From: Heterostelium album PN500
Lineage: Eukaryota > Evosea > Eumycetozoa > Acytosteliales > Acytosteliaceae
Assembly: GCF_000004825.1 (NCBI RefSeq)
Contig: NW_008805086.1
Coordinates: 1-64,000 of the forward strand
Direction of reading: 5' to 3'
DNA length: 64,000 nucleotides
Shown: one piece after another, positions 19,322 through 33,884 of the stretch
How the letters are laid out: every line of letters begins with the position of its first letter
Numbering within the stretch: position 1 is the stretch's first letter
Notes under the pieces: model-generated
The model's database searches: none
What the model was told of the DNA's origin: nothing
What the model saw: the letters and a program-made list of their open reading frames with translations, nothing else
Made by a program: the position numbers and the translations under genes

Positions 19322-22300
19322 TATATTGGTGTTGTTTAGAATTATAGGAGTTTGTTTATCATTGGGAATTGATTGCTTAGAGACATTTGGCTGTTCAATT
19401 ACATTCTTTTTAAGATACTTTCTTATTGCTGATAATGGAACTACCAGGTCTTTCTCATCTGCTGCATTGGTATCGATTTCTTTTGGACCAAGGATAATCT
19501 CTGCTTGATTTAGGATAGCACCAAAGTGTTTGGTAGATGTCATAAACGGATGTCTTTCTAACATGTCCTCATCGTCTTCAAACACTGGTATAATATTCAA
19601 GTAGTACTGGAGTGGTGTATTTGCACATGCTGCATTTAATTCTCCCATAAAGTGGTTACAACCTGCAGTTCTGATCGATGCCAGGATACTCTGTATCTCT
19701 GGCTGATACTTTGGTGTATTGGCGATGGTAGTTAGAGTGTTCTGAATTTCTAAAAGTGTTTCATTATCCACTGGAATATTGGCAGATGGGTGAAGATTCT
19801 TAATGCTCCAGCAAAGTCCCATCATCGCTGGAATGTGTTCTACCAAGAAACCAGTACGAGCAGATGGCAATTCAAACAAGATTTCCCTTCCTTGTCTTTG
19901 ATCTTCGGTCAATGGCATATCGATATTGATCTTTGATATCTCTTTACCTAGAGGGGTTTCATCTTCAGCACCACTGAGGTATACAAGTACAGCACAACAG
20001 AATGAGTAGATCAACTCTTTGGTATGAATGGACTCGTCAAATATACCTTTGACTTTACATAATAGTCCGGCTGGCAATACTTTGAACATTCTACCAGATC
20101 TGGTCAATCTAGTTTCAATTTTACTGAATAGATCACCAATACCTTCCAAACCATAGTCAAATTCAGGAAGTTCTGGAGCTATATATGGTAGTGAGGCAAG
20201 TCGTGGTCCACCATATTTACATAGATCTTCAATGACAAAAAGATCTTTGGAGAGTGAAGGGAAAAATCCGGGAACTACAAACAACTGGTTAATCAAGTCG
20301 ATTGGATTCACTTGAATATTTATCAAATTTTCATCAGTCAATTTATAAGGACTTCCAGCAATTCTTGGTGCATTTTGTCCGTGAATTGCGATATACAAAT
20401 CGTTTTGGACTTGAGATATACCGTTGTAATTCTTTGAGAATCCAGACCACAAGCTCATTGGTAGTATTCCAACGCCTTTAAGTTGTGGAAGGAAGCATTC
20501 AAGTGATGCATCATCTGGTATCTTATCAACCATGTGACCAAAAAGATTTTGAATAGTGTCTTTACATTGCCAGTTGGTAACTTGTTTGAGAATTGCTGAG
20601 AAATTTTCAGAGAATTCGTTTAGATATGGTTCCAAACCTGAGTCTTTAACGAGCTTTGAAAATGAACCTTCTGTAGATGCATATGCTCTTGTAACACCAG
20701 CCTTTCTCGCTTCATCTTGTAGTCTTCCCAAGAAGTTGATTATTTTCATTTGTTGATCGAATGAACCACTGTTAATATTGTTTTGATTTACCTTAAGCAA
20801 GTTGAGAATTGGGTAGGTATCATGATTTGCCTTTACATGTTCCAAGATTTGATGCTCTGTGAAAATTCCTCTTGATAGTCCTAAAAGTGAGAGTTTAGTT
20901 TTATCAATGTCTGCTTTTGGACTCTTTAATAGAATAGCTTCTGTAACTTGGAGTTCTTTGAGGATGTCAGTTCGGCCTGTTCTACAATGATTATCAAGTT
21001 CCACCAATAATGCATTTGGTGTTATTTCCATGCAAATCTGATTCAATTGGTTGGTGATGGATTGTTTATCAACTTTTACAAAGTTGGCAGTTGAAAGTTT
21101 CCAGAAAATAGCTTGAATATAATTATAGGTACTGGCATCAGTGGTTGAGTTTGTGAAAATCAAATTCTTGATATCCTGAACAATACAATTAAGTTCTATA
21201 ATTAATTGATTCAAATTATCTGTTTCCTGATTGTTTTTGACAATTCTGTGCCATATCTTGGATAGACAAAATAGGAGATCAACTAGTAAGCTTGTTACAG
21301 GTGGAATTTCTCTGTTGTTATTTACTTGTCTGCCAGTTTGAGTGATACATTGATTTATTTGAATATAAAATAAATTTCCTTTGAGAATTTGAGGTAGTTC
21401 AGCCTCTAGTAGGGGGCGTAAGTCAGGTCTTATAATTTGCAAATGGTTCTTAATTTTATTTGCAGCCATCGCTCCAAATCCACGACAGAATTGTTCATGT
21501 GTTCCCCAATAGGTTCCATGAGCTGATCGAACATGTGCATGTGCATCAGTTCCACAATCCAAGAGACAATGGCCACAGAAACTACAACCACATGTACAAT
21601 AAACTGAGAAACATCCTGCCCAATCAATAAATGCCTTCTGACAGGTTGGACGAGGACATTTTGGTACCATGAAATCTTCAATAATAAGACGATTTCTTCT
21701 TATTTCCACTTTTTCATTCAAAAGAGATTGAACAAATTCCTGACAATAAACCATTGGGTTACATCCAGTAAGCATGTATACAAAGAAAGATGTAACCATT
21801 TCCCTTTGATTAAAGTTAACAAAGGAGTTTCTTGAATTTATCAAGGTGTTTAGAGTTGTTTTAATATCATTTGACAAATGGGAAGATACTTGAGGGAGTA
21901 TACTTGTAACAAAGTTGTCGATATTCTGTGGTTCAACATTCATTATGAATGAGGAAATAGATGCAATTCTTCCATTGAGATGGAGTGATGTTGAGAATTG
22001 ATTGAGGGTTTCATTTGATTTCGATTGAGCGTATGACACCAAGGCGGTGATAGATTCACTAAAGTTTGTAAACGTTGATAGATTGGATACCTTTTGTAAA
22101 GCTCTCTTGATGTCTTCTACAACTGGTTGATTCGAAATTGATACTGGAATCTTTGGGTTTGTAATGATTTGGATAGCTTTCTCTATGTCAGCAGTACCTC
22201 CATTGCTGTAACTACGAAGAATAAAAAGAGCCATTTCACGTTGTAGATGAGGATCAATCAAGAGAAGTTCTTCAATGAGAGGATGATACATCACTGCTTT

Positions 22301-25300
22301 GGCGGTGACATCAATGTCCATAATCTCCAACAAAATGGCAACCAAAATATTTGCACGGATAAAAGAGCAGAGTGGAGAGTATTCTTTAAATAGATGAAGA
22401 TACTCTTTGCTGATGGAACGGACTATATTCTCACTGAAGAGAACATCAATTAAGCAGTGAGATAGCAATGTGTATTGGGGAAGTGATTCATCCATGAATT
22501 TAGAAATTTCTTTAAAAATTTCAGTTTTAGATGGTTCCGGATGGGTCAACACATGGGTGAATGCATATCTGAACAAGAAAGCCATTCCACATTTGGTATC
22601 TTCATGTTTATCTACAAGATCAGATATCGATGGATCCTTGGAAATTTGAGAAAGAATAATGGTGATGAGTTCTTCATTTCCTAGGTTTTCATTTCCAAAC
22701 AACTCGAAAAAGAAGTATTTGATAAACTTTGAATTCTTTTCTTGGAATAGTGAAATTATTCCTTTGGTTTCGTCAACTTTAAAAGTGTTTTCAAGTTCAA
22801 CAAGGAGAATATTGGAATTTTCAATGGCAGAGTTAGCCATTGCAATTGCTTTAATAATCCTCCAATCAATGGATTTATCATTCTTTGTGATCTTGTCAAC
22901 CATATCGATTCTATTCAATGGAACAATACCACCCAATCTAACCAAATCAAGTATGTCATGAGCAGAAGAGCCATTGAAACTATCAATTTTTTTGATATCG
23001 AATTGCTGACTACTTAAAGTTACAACAGAATTGAACCAATCTAGATTATCAAAGAGGAATCTATGGAAATCTAAAATACTGTCTAATGCTTCTGGATGGA
23101 AAATTAAAATCAACTTTTTGAGAAGTTGAATATTCGATGGAGGTACAGTAGTTCCAAGTCCAATTACATCGGTAAAGTATTTATTTTTTGCTTCCTTTGA
23201 TATCTTTTCAAGTTTAGTATTCTTGATGAATTGTTCAACCCCTTCAATATCTTTGGCTAAGGAAAGATTGAAGAGATAGATAAAAACAAATGGAGAAAGT
23301 GGGAATGTAACTTTGGTAGCTCCTGTTTGGTGTCTAGATGTGACTGGGAAGAGGAAGTATCCACCTTTCGACTCTATGTTTGATTGAGAGTTTTTCAATG
23401 GAACAAGAGATAGACAGTCATTGATATTACACTTGGGGAATATTTCTTCACAATCTAGCAAAGAATAAAGAATCTGACATGATTCAAACTTTTCCAAAAG
23501 TTGAAGCGATTGGAACTGAATTATCACTGAGAATATATGATGGAGAACTCTTATGATAAATGGTCCGAGATAATCTAGGTATATAGATCTCAAAGAGTCC
23601 GATGAATATCTTGCTTTTTGGAAAGCCAGAGTACTCCATTTCTCCAAGGTAATCTCTGATTGTTTGATGTACCATACCATTTTCTCTATGATTTTGTCTC
23701 TTAAAAGTGATTCGTTTAATAAAATACTTTTAACAAAATCAATGCTTTGAGTAACTGTAGAGGATGTTCCAATCGATTGACAAAGAGTAGTCAAATTATC
23801 AGGAATGGTGGCAAGTTCAATAATCAATTCTGGAGTGAGTACTTCATGTAAAAATAGTTTATCCTTTTCCAATTCATTGAGTAATGAGGAGGTAATAATT
23901 TTTTCTCTATTTCCAATTGGACGAGGAATAACTTCGTCAACATAGATCTGACACCAAGCTGCATCGAATACCATTGAGAATTGCGAGGATGATGACTTGG
24001 AAGTGGAAGAAGAGATCTCGTCCTCAACAACAACAATGAGCACAACGTGTTGATGTGGTTGGAATGTTTCAGAAGAAACAGCATACATAAATGAATCTAG
24101 TTGGATAGATTGTGATGATGAATTGGTATCGAGGATAAAGATGGCCATTGAACTTTGTTGACTAACATCAGTTCTCTTAAGTGTAGAAAGTACAGATGAA
24201 ATATCAACACTATTTGTTTGGTTGAGAATGGTTGTTTCACTGTTATGGAACACTTTATGGGTATTGTCCAGCTTTGTAAAAATCTTTTCAAATTGTTTGA
24301 AAAGTGATTCTTGATTCAAATGAATCTGTTCTGTGATAACCATAAGATGTTGTTGGGGTTTGTTTTCCTTTGACATAATTTCAGTTGCCATTTTTTCAAA
24401 TGAGACATCACAATTATTGTATTTCCACATCTCATTCCAGTAGTTGAGTCGAATTTTTAAAGTATCTGGGGAGAATCCTTCCACCAATCTGAGTGATAGA
24501 CGACGTAGATTCTTTCTTGAAAAACAATAATTAAGACGACTGATCACTTCATCTTGTGAACCAAAGGCATAGATAATAGAATCAAATGATTGTTCATTTA
24601 GTCCAGTAATGAGGAATTCAAGTAAATTCAACTTTTGGTCACCAACTGAAATCTCACAATCTTTAAGAATGTTGGATTTAGTTTTACGTTGTTGCGGAGT
24701 GAGTGCACTTTCAAATGTTAGCACTGTCTTTGAGAAACGATTGATCATTGGCGGGAGTACACTTGAATTTAGTTCTTGTTGATCTTCCAAAATGATACAT
24801 CTGAAACTTGGTTGAACAAATACAGATTGAGTGATACCAGCCATTGACAACATGGTTTTGTGGTGGACTACACCTTCCATTCCACTGGTATCCTTAGTGT
24901 AATGAACATTAAGTGCATCGAGCATTGATTCATAGAGATGACGACTCTTTACAAGTATAAGAGTCTTTCCTTCTCTCATACATGCCTTGATTTGCATCAT
25001 TTGTTGGACCAATTCTGATGTTGTGGTTGCTTGGTCCTTGGATGAAGAACATTGGAAAATGACAGTACAATGTTCCTTTTTGACTAATCCCATTGAGAAA
25101 AGTAGCAAGAGTGCTGCATTGGCTTTTGTAAAGATCATTACATGACGAGATGTGGTTTCTCTCAGCGAATAACTAATGACCTCTGGTGCATGGATTGCCA
25201 AGTTTGAATTGTCAAAGAATTTACAGAAATTTGATACCAACAGTGGAGTTGCAGATTCATTGAATAGTTTCAAGAGTTGTTCGTTATTTAACTCCTTATC

Positions 25301-28300
25301 TGGATTCTTTGTTTGCCATACTAGACCCTTACGATACATCATCATACGACAGCAGCAATCACACAGTGGAATAGGATCACTTCCATCATGACTCCACTCA
25401 TGAGTTGCCAAAACAGTATCTTTCAATTGAAAACAAGATAGAATACTATTGGCTAATTCAAGTTCCTTCTCTTCTTCAGGGAATCCACGAAGATTTATCA
25501 TAACAGCCCAACTAGTAATATGAGAGTTGATTTCAGATTCTCTAGCTTTGATTCTACCAGTTTGCTTGACCTCCAAAGGCATTGTTAGGGTACGTATGGT
25601 ACTAACGGTGGCATAGAAATCTCTCATTCCGAAGTACCAAGACAATTCTTTGTTTGTCAGGATATTGTTGGAGAACGACAAAGAGAAATTCTTTATCCAG
25701 CTTGAGTTGAGGTTGGAAGTTCCTACTTCACGAAGAATTGACATAGCAGTTAGAGTCAAATCCTCTAGGGGTGGATTTCCTCTATAAACGACTCTACCTC
25801 TTCCCATTTTAGATGCGTCAAGTCTGTAGTTGGAAACACCAATGATTGGAAGTTTAACATATTTTCCATCCACCTCTATACCATTGTCAATCATTCCATG
25901 TAGGGACATCAATGGATTATGTTCAGATCCAAGAGTGGCACCTACTTCTTCAAGAAGAATGATATTGATTCTTCTCATTGTTGAGTTTGGAATTTTATCT
26001 GCTGCAATTTGGGCACGAGCAGCTCGAAGTGCATTGGTACGAATATGATGAGCCGTTGTATGTGGAGAACACTGTATCACATGACATTGAATAACAATAC
26101 CCAAGTCTCCAAGGAAAGAACCTTCTCTTCTATTTGAATCTGTTGCCTTGATTAACAGTTCAAGAGATCTCGACTTGGTGGATCCAGGACGACCAACAAT
26201 AAACAACGGAGATCCAGTCATAACAGAACAAAGAATTGCAAAACTATTTTCTTTTAAAGCTTGATTAACTGCCAATCCTTTGTCAATATCCAATCCAGAG
26301 ACAATATACATTGCAAGCTCATCGAATGATGAATACATCTCTAAGGTTTCATAGGATGACGATAATGAAGATGGACTCTCCATAAAATTAGGATGTAGAT
26401 TCTTAAAGTCACTTCGAATCTTAGACCAATGAGCTTGAATTCTAATTAGATAAGCCTGACGATTCTTTGCATCTAAACGCAAACAATATGTGTTTACTAA
26501 AGCAATTTGAACTGATTTAGTGAGGAATCTAAAGTAGGGAAACGGATTAGAGAGGAGTTCTTTTTGCAATGGAACTCTTGTCTTGCACCAAAATTCAATA
26601 AAGATAACTGAAACCAATTCACAGAATTTTCTCATCTCTCTGAGAGACACAACACTAATTTCTTTGTGATAGACATCATCTCGAATGAATTTTTGAGACT
26701 CTAAAAGAAGCTCGACCAAGAGTGTTCTAAAGTGTTTCCAATAACTCATTCCCAAAGTACCATCACCTGCATCTCTAAAATTATCACAAAGTTCTTGAAC
26801 TTCTTTAATCTGGTTGATTAACCAATCAACCATTTTGGATGCAATGATCAATTCGTCTGGGATGATTGATCGATAGTTTATAAACAAATCTTTGTCTATA
26901 ATTTTGACCATTTCATTGTATGGAGAGTTTGTTGTTGAGGAAGATCCCCAATCCCAAGCAATTGAATAGAGAGACTCTGGTGATTTGTGTACTTGGTAAA
27001 CCAAATTGATATCCTTTCTTCTTGTTTGTTGATTTTCAACTGTAGACTTGTTTGTTTGTTGCTGATACTTTAAAAAGTCGAGTCCTCCAACATCCATCTT
27101 GGCAATGGATTCTTGTTGTTTGGCTGTTCTCTCTTTCCATGGGTTGAGAACAGTAACAAATACAATGTTGGTTGGAATACGAACTCCAAAACAAATATGG
27201 TCAATCAAAAGGTCCTTTGCTATCCACAAAGAAGATGTTGTATTGACTTCATCGAGAACAACTATAATTTGAGCATCAGGATTGTTTGCTCTTTGAATAA
27301 TAGGTACCATAATATTGTAAAAATCCTCTTCTGATAAACCCTCTTGGACATTGATAATAAAAAAGTCTTTACCAGTGATTTTTGACAAAAATTGAAGTGT
27401 TTCTGTTTTTCCACAACCTGTTTCACCACTGATACATATTGGAACACCAGCTATCAAACGAGATTGAACCGCCAAAATACGAAGTACATTGTCAGCGGTC
27501 AGAATAAAGTTGGGTTTGTCTTTGTTGGATCCAAATAGACTATTTATAAATTGAGTACATTTAGCAATAAACTCGGTACATGTGACTTTCTTCATATCAA
27601 TTTTGAATAGTTCGATAGAGTCCAAAACAGATTGAGCTTTGTCTGGGATTTGGTCAAGGGGCTTGGTGCCTATTGAATTGCTATTAGAATTCAAAGAGTA
27701 AATTGCATTGAGGATAAGCATAGCCTTTGAATTTCCACAACCAATGATTTGGAGGAGATCTGAAAGTAACGGATTGTTTTGATCAGCAGAGAATTGATAA
27801 TTATTGATCTGGGAACAAATTTCTTGAAGCTTTGTTCTGTCTGTCGAGATATGAGATGCTTCCATTGTAATCCATTGATGGAAAAGAGAATTATCTTTGG
27901 TGATTGGTTCTCTCACCTTTATATATTGAAATGGAGAGAATTTACCAAAAGAAGTGACGTGGTAGTCAATGGAACTGGCAATAAAAAATGGAATCTCTCT
28001 CCAATCTTCAAACTTTTTCATTTTCTCAAATCTTTGGACATCATCCATTGGTTTAGTTGAGTCAAATGGAGCCATTGATGGTAATGCCAAGCTATAAGTG
28101 CACTTGAGAATAATGAATACATAATGGTATGCCAATTTCAAAAAGTCATAGTCCTCAATCTTTGCTAAAATCCAATTTTCAGAAAAAGAAGAGTGGAAGT
28201 TCTTGAGAACTGGGATGAGGAACCTGTAGTATCGGCGAAGGAACATTGTAATGGAAGTGTGAGGAACCTCTGGCTTCTCCATGCAATTGAAACAAAGTAC

Positions 28301-31300
28301 TGTTTTACATGTTGTACAATGTGAATGTTCAATATTAATATTTGTAGGACCCTTGCATTTAAAACAAACACCGTTGTCGGGTGGTGGATCAGTGATTGAT
28401 CTCACCATCATGTGGTCTGAAGGACAGTAGTTTTGCCAAGAAATGGAGGACATTATTTGGAATAGTTTCATAGGTGTGGGTATAGTAATTCCAGCGATTT
28501 CTTGTATGTAGGGAAGTTGCTTTCTTCCCGTTTCCAAAGCATTGAATATGGCAACCAATACTTTAGTACCAATTTCATTTTCATTTTCTTCGATAAAGCT
28601 GTACAAGATATTCGATGATCCACTCTGAATAGGAATTGGTCTGGTACATGATATACCTTGATCAAGAGGCAAGATATTGAAATATTGACAAATTGGAATA
28701 CGAGTTAATTCATTTGGGCGACCAGTATTGGAGAGCTCTATGATGACAGTATCTTTTTCGTGACGAGGGAATGTAAATCCATTACTATCACGCCAACTTG
28801 AAATTAAGAGGTATTGGAATAGGAAAAGATTGGCAACAATTGGATTAACAAGATGACTAATGTTAAAGTGTATGACAATACCTTGATCCGATGTGATTGG
28901 TCTGGCAGCCAACAGTCGATTCAAAATTACATCCATAGGTGTCATATCAATAGAAAATTGTGCATGGAGTATAGGTCTTCCTTTATCATCTGCTTTACCA
29001 CAAACAAGTTTACGAATGGAGCTAGTTGTTTTACCATCAGAGCAACTTGGGGAGTGAACCACCATGATATTCAATGATTTGGCAAATGGATAAATCAATT
29101 TAGATAGATCGGAGCATGTATCAGATGACAATTCTGTTTCGTTTCTAACCAGGATTGTGGAAATGTAGGATTGACTCTTGCTTTTGGTGACAAAGAAAAG
29201 TTTGGGATGATCGTCTCCTTTGATATCATTGTTTAGTGCGAATAGCTTCTGTATGCATCTAGTCTGTGTTGAATAGGGGAGGTCTTCAATTTTGATGATC
29301 CAGAATGTAGAATTCTTATTGTTGCATATCTTTGGGAATAACATCCACCTATTAAGGAAGTCCTCAATATCAACTACGGTAGTTTGTGGAGTGCAGAAGA
29401 GAATTTCAATTGGCGATGGAATACGTTTGTTTAGAGCAATATGGTTTCCACAAACTTCTTCTTCAAAAGTATTTTCATTTGAATTGATACGGACTAGCTG
29501 ATAATTGTTCTTCACATCAGAAAGTGGAGTATAAAAAGTTGGTATATTAGCAACTGTAGAGACTTCATTAATTCTAAAGAATGTCTCTAAACAATTTGCC
29601 AAAATATTAAAAAGATCGGATGCTTTGTTGATATCCTTTGCTTGTTCGAGAGATACTTGAATCTTGTCTCTCATCAAGGTAGGATCACAACCAACCGATT
29701 GAAGTATTGCAAACAAAACATCAAGATTTTGTGTACGGAAAGCAGTTAAACATGATACCAACTGCGATCGAGAAAGCAAAGATAGGAAAGGATTCTTGTC
29801 TCTGTACCCATCGAAATACTTTGTCCATCTCTCAAGGATACTCTCTTGATCTTTGATGAATTGGAGTAATTCGCTTACTTTGAGAGTACAATTAATCTTG
29901 AAATCCTTTGATTGATAATCAGGTTGACCTGCTTCACATATCTTTTGAATGATATCGGCAAGATGGAAACATTTGTCAAACATGGTATTGAAACGAAGAA
30001 CGTATCGTTCTCTATCTTCAGGTTTGGCAATGTTATCTGGTAGAGAATCATCAACATGACTGTAATCTTGGTTCTTTAAGGCAACACCACTGGAGAGTAA
30101 CAATTGTGAAGGTAAAGCTTCCAACTCCTCCGGACTGACGGTTACCAACATCTTATGAGTGAGGTCAAGGTATTCTGCAGATACAGTGACTTTTTGATGT
30201 TTGGCCTGGATGTTTATGGCTCCATTTATCAAGATATTCTTGACTACTGCAATAGTTTGTCTGTCTTCCGATTCACTTTGTAGAGCCTCTTGGATGACAT
30301 GCACATTTGATCTTTTGATGATGTAGTAGAATCCGGCCAGAGAAATGGTGGATCCACCACATGATTTGAAAAACTCTAATATTTCTGTCAAGGAAATTGC
30401 ATAAGAAGTCTTTGACTTTATCTTGTTATAAAGTTGGTGTTGTAAAATTGACTTTGGTTCACAAAGAAGTCGAAGTAAATGGAGAATGACATGTGTATCA
30501 TCAGTTAGGTCCTCTGACTGTCTGTTATCAATTCTAGAATTGAGTGATGCTATATCCTTAAAATACGACAAAATGGTCATGAGATCATTTTGGATCATAA
30601 CAGTATGGAACAATGAAGGGAATCTAAGTATGATTTGATTGAAATCTGGATGTTTGTTCATAAGAGTTGTGTATGACTGATCAAGCTTGTTGTACATGGT
30701 TGTCTTTTTCTTGTTATCATCTCCCAAGACTGTACAAAAGTCAACAATGCTAGAATCCATATCTTGTGATACTTTGAGATGAAGAAGGAGGCTATGTATT
30801 CCATTTATATCATCGGCCATGATCAAAGCCAAAATACAATTGTGAACTTTCTTGAATACAGTCTGCCATTCAAAGGTTTTTCCAGGATGGATCTTCATAT
30901 AGAGTTCGATTTCCTTCGATATAGTCTGCTCGAGATCAATATTCTTCTTCAGAGATTCGATCTCCTTTCTAACCTCTGGCTCATCCATGGTATTCATTTT
31001 TAGTTGTAATCCATGTGTCAATGAATAAATGTACGGATTAAAGAGATTCTCAACCATTGAGACTGGAAGTGTACCAGTGCATAGCTCTTCTATCACATTA
31101 AACCATGCATTAAAGTAGAGATGGAAGTAATCGACAACTTTGTCTGTAAAATCCATATCCTCTTTGAAAGTGACATGTTGACCAATGGATTCATCATTCC
31201 ACAGCGTTCTGAAAATATAGGAGGCTTCTAATTCCTTAAATGTTTGTGGTACTTTACTAAAATATGAATTATATTTCGGTTCAAACCATTCACAAATTGG

Positions 31301-33549
31301 TTTTTCTAAAAGTGTTTTGAAATCTGTTGCAAAAGTAGTGTACATGTTGCCAGCTTCCACCTTAAATTGAGGACAAACTTGAACGGCTAAATAAGTATCC
31401 AAGAAACTTCTCCACACATTTTTAATGTTTGTGGCATGTTTTTTTCAGCGCAGTGGAGAGCGCCTTGATTTCATCAGCCTCTTCTTCAAACAAATAAGTC
31501 AAGCTCTCGATTATTGAATCAGAAAGAAAATCCAATGAATCGTTGGTTATTGACTTGTTTTTAATTTGATTCACAAATGTGATTGCATCTTCTTCAAGCG
31601 CTTCATTTCTATCAGGTACATATCCTTTTGAATATGCATCATCAAACCATTGGTTAACAATTTCAAAATGGAGGTAGTAGAAAAGATCACAATCAGAGTT
31701 GGTAGATCTATGAATTAGGCGAAGGAATCTTCTATGCTTTTGTGAGTTAGCAGTTGAGTATTCCGAAATGAGAGCTTTCATGAAAAGAGTCCAACTCTTT
31801 TCATATAGAACCTGAACAATTTGATCCTTGATTTCCAATTTTCCTAGTGAAATGAGGAAATCTTCATGTTGTTCTTTTGGAATGGTATCCAGAATCAATA
31901 AAAGACTATCCTTTTCCAAATTGTAAAGGATATTGTGATCCATTCCAATTAGAAGTTTGACTCTCGATAACATGGTCTTTCCCGCCGTTTTAGGAAAGTG
32001 TGAATGAAACATCTTGGTCAAGATTTCATTGTCTTTCAGCTTCTCTGCAACCTCAAACATTCCTTTAATATATCTATCATCTGAAGCACCTGATTGTCTC
32101 TTTAATGTCTCCACAACTTGATTGAAAAGGTGATTGAACCACACCTTCTGATTGTTGGATAGTTTAACTTTTCCCGAAATAGATTCAATTAGATGGATCT
32201 CATCTTCATTGGTAACAGACTTGAATTTCACAGAATGAAAAGTGAATGGGATATTATCATCCTTAACATCTGGACAAGTTTCCAAACAAAATTTCCATTC
32301 TTGCAAGTATTCATCTTTCTTCATTGACATTAGGCAATCCTTATAAGAGACTGCTTTTTCTGTGAAGAAAAGTGGGAGAATTTCTTGTTGAGACATTGAT
32401 ATGGCCATTGCAATAGTATTGATAAACATTGACGGGTCGAGCGAACTATATTGACTCCAATCTTGGATACCATTGATGAATTCTGATTCATCTTTTGAAA
32501 ACTGTCCATTTAAAGACGACCGATAGTTGACAATTGCATCCATAGTGCTTTGTTTGTTGAAAGAATAAACAAAAGCAGAAACAAGGTTGAAGAATCTCCA
32601 TATTGTCTTACTTTTTTTGGTTACAAGGTTGTACTTTTTAGCCAAATCGATTAATCCGGGATTGGATTTGAAAACTGGAAATGCTTTTTTGATAAGATCG
32701 ATTCCAACTTCCAAATGATCAATTTTGAAGAGACTTTGATAACGATCTTTTTCCAATTTAAAAAGAATGATTACTATGGGCAATATGTTTTCTTGAGGAA
32801 CACCACTATCTAATTCCAGAAGTTCAATAGTTGTTCTTGTATTCATCTCATGACGTCCAGAATTCCTAAAAGTTCGGAGTTTGTCAAAAAGTTTGGTGGT
32901 CTCATCTTCAAATCTTGAAAAACTTAAATTATTTGCAAGGAATTTGACTATGTCGACGTAGGGTGCAATTGAATTTATAGGGGCAGTATCATGATAAATC
33001 CTTCCATCAAAGGTTTGATTGCATGCTCCTAAATATAACATGTTGTCATGAGCATGATCGGCAAGGATTGTTCTGTAATAGGCCGTTACATATTTCTCTG
33101 GAACATCACCGACCTTGATTAAAAATTTAAACTCCTTCTTAGTTGGAGCTCTGACGATTGCAAACAAAGCACTATCTTGAAATGAACTTTCAACTCTATT
33201 GTCATTGACATAAAGTGAAGGCCTTTCTCTCAAGGGTCCATCTGGATTAACTTTGGCAACAAAGTAAATGTAGATTCTCATACTAACAAGATCATCATTT
33301 TGCTTTGGTGGAACACCATTTTCTAGAGAAGTGGTTTCCAAAACTTGGTCCACAGGAGCTTCAATAGCTATAAAAAATAATAATAATATATGTTAATAAA
33401 AAAATGGTTCGAAATAATATCACAATTTACATACCAGTGTTCTCCACTGCTTTGGGATTTTCAGTCATAATCTCATCCTGATCTTGGGTAGATTCCATTC
33501 TAGTTTTGACATTTGGTTTAAAACTATTTGCTTTTCCACCACGTGTCAT
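19214..33549 (-). CDS. RNF213/mysterin-like giant AAA+ E3-type protein, with a frame break
   Basis: Exon 1 is 33435-33549 (MTRGGKANSFKPNVKTRM...), the intron is 33368-33434, and exon 2 is 33367-19214, with one frame change at an A7 run (about 31440-31446). Exon lengths sum to 3n+1, so loss of one A gives about 4,755 aa (human RNF213 has about 5,200). Numbering from 31417, before the ~688 upstream residues: C-x2-C zinc site near 1015-1045; AAA Walker A GETGCGKTETL near 1330 with Walker B IIVVLDEVNTT; second AAA Walker A GRPGSTKSRSL near 1737 with ILLEEVGATLGSEHNPLMSL near 1816 and GVSNYRLDASKMGRG, all matching RNF213 AAA3/AAA4. At ~3250-3295 lies a finger, CPRPTCQ...GCFSVYCTCGCSFCGHCLLDCG then DAHAHV, where RNF213 has its E3 module. 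A poly-Asn tract sits near the C-terminus. The RNF213 family ubiquitylates lipid-droplet and pathogen surfaces; that role is not shown here. Confidence 0.85.
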
Positions 33550-33716
33550 TTCTTAAAAATAAAATAGTAAATATTTAGCTATAAATGATATTATTTAATT
33601 CAACATACCTTTATAAATTTCTTATGAAATAACTAATTAAATTTATTATCTCTTTTAAAAAACAAAGAATTATTATGAATTAATAAAAAGGTTTTAAATA
33701 ATATTTTGGTTTTTGA

Positions 33717-33884
33717 TTTTTAATGCACATCCAAACTTAAAGATTTAAGTAAGTGAAAAAAATTAGTAAAATTTTAAAAAAAATAAAATACTAATAAGAT
33801 ATTTAAATAACCCAAAATTTTTTTTTTGGGTTATTTAAATCAAAGAACTTACTTAAATCTTTAAGTTTGGATGTGCATTAAAAA
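33717..33884. mobile_element. MITE-like perfect 38-bp inverted repeat element
   Basis: Arms 33717-33754 and 33847-33884 are exact complements over 38 bp (containing AATGCACATCCAAACTTAAA). A second nested palindrome (TTTAAATAACCCAAAA / TTTTGGGTTATTTAAA, about 33803-33839) lies inside. There is no coding capacity, and total length is about 168 bp. No clear target-site duplication is visible. It sits 170 bp upstream of the giant RNF213-like gene and could form a strong RNA hairpin if transcribed. Confidence 0.75.

Noticed and set aside
31430-31450. Programmed +1 frameshift in the RNF213-like gene
   Set aside because: No known slippery element or downstream structure is evident, and a second A-run break nearby in the window favours base error.
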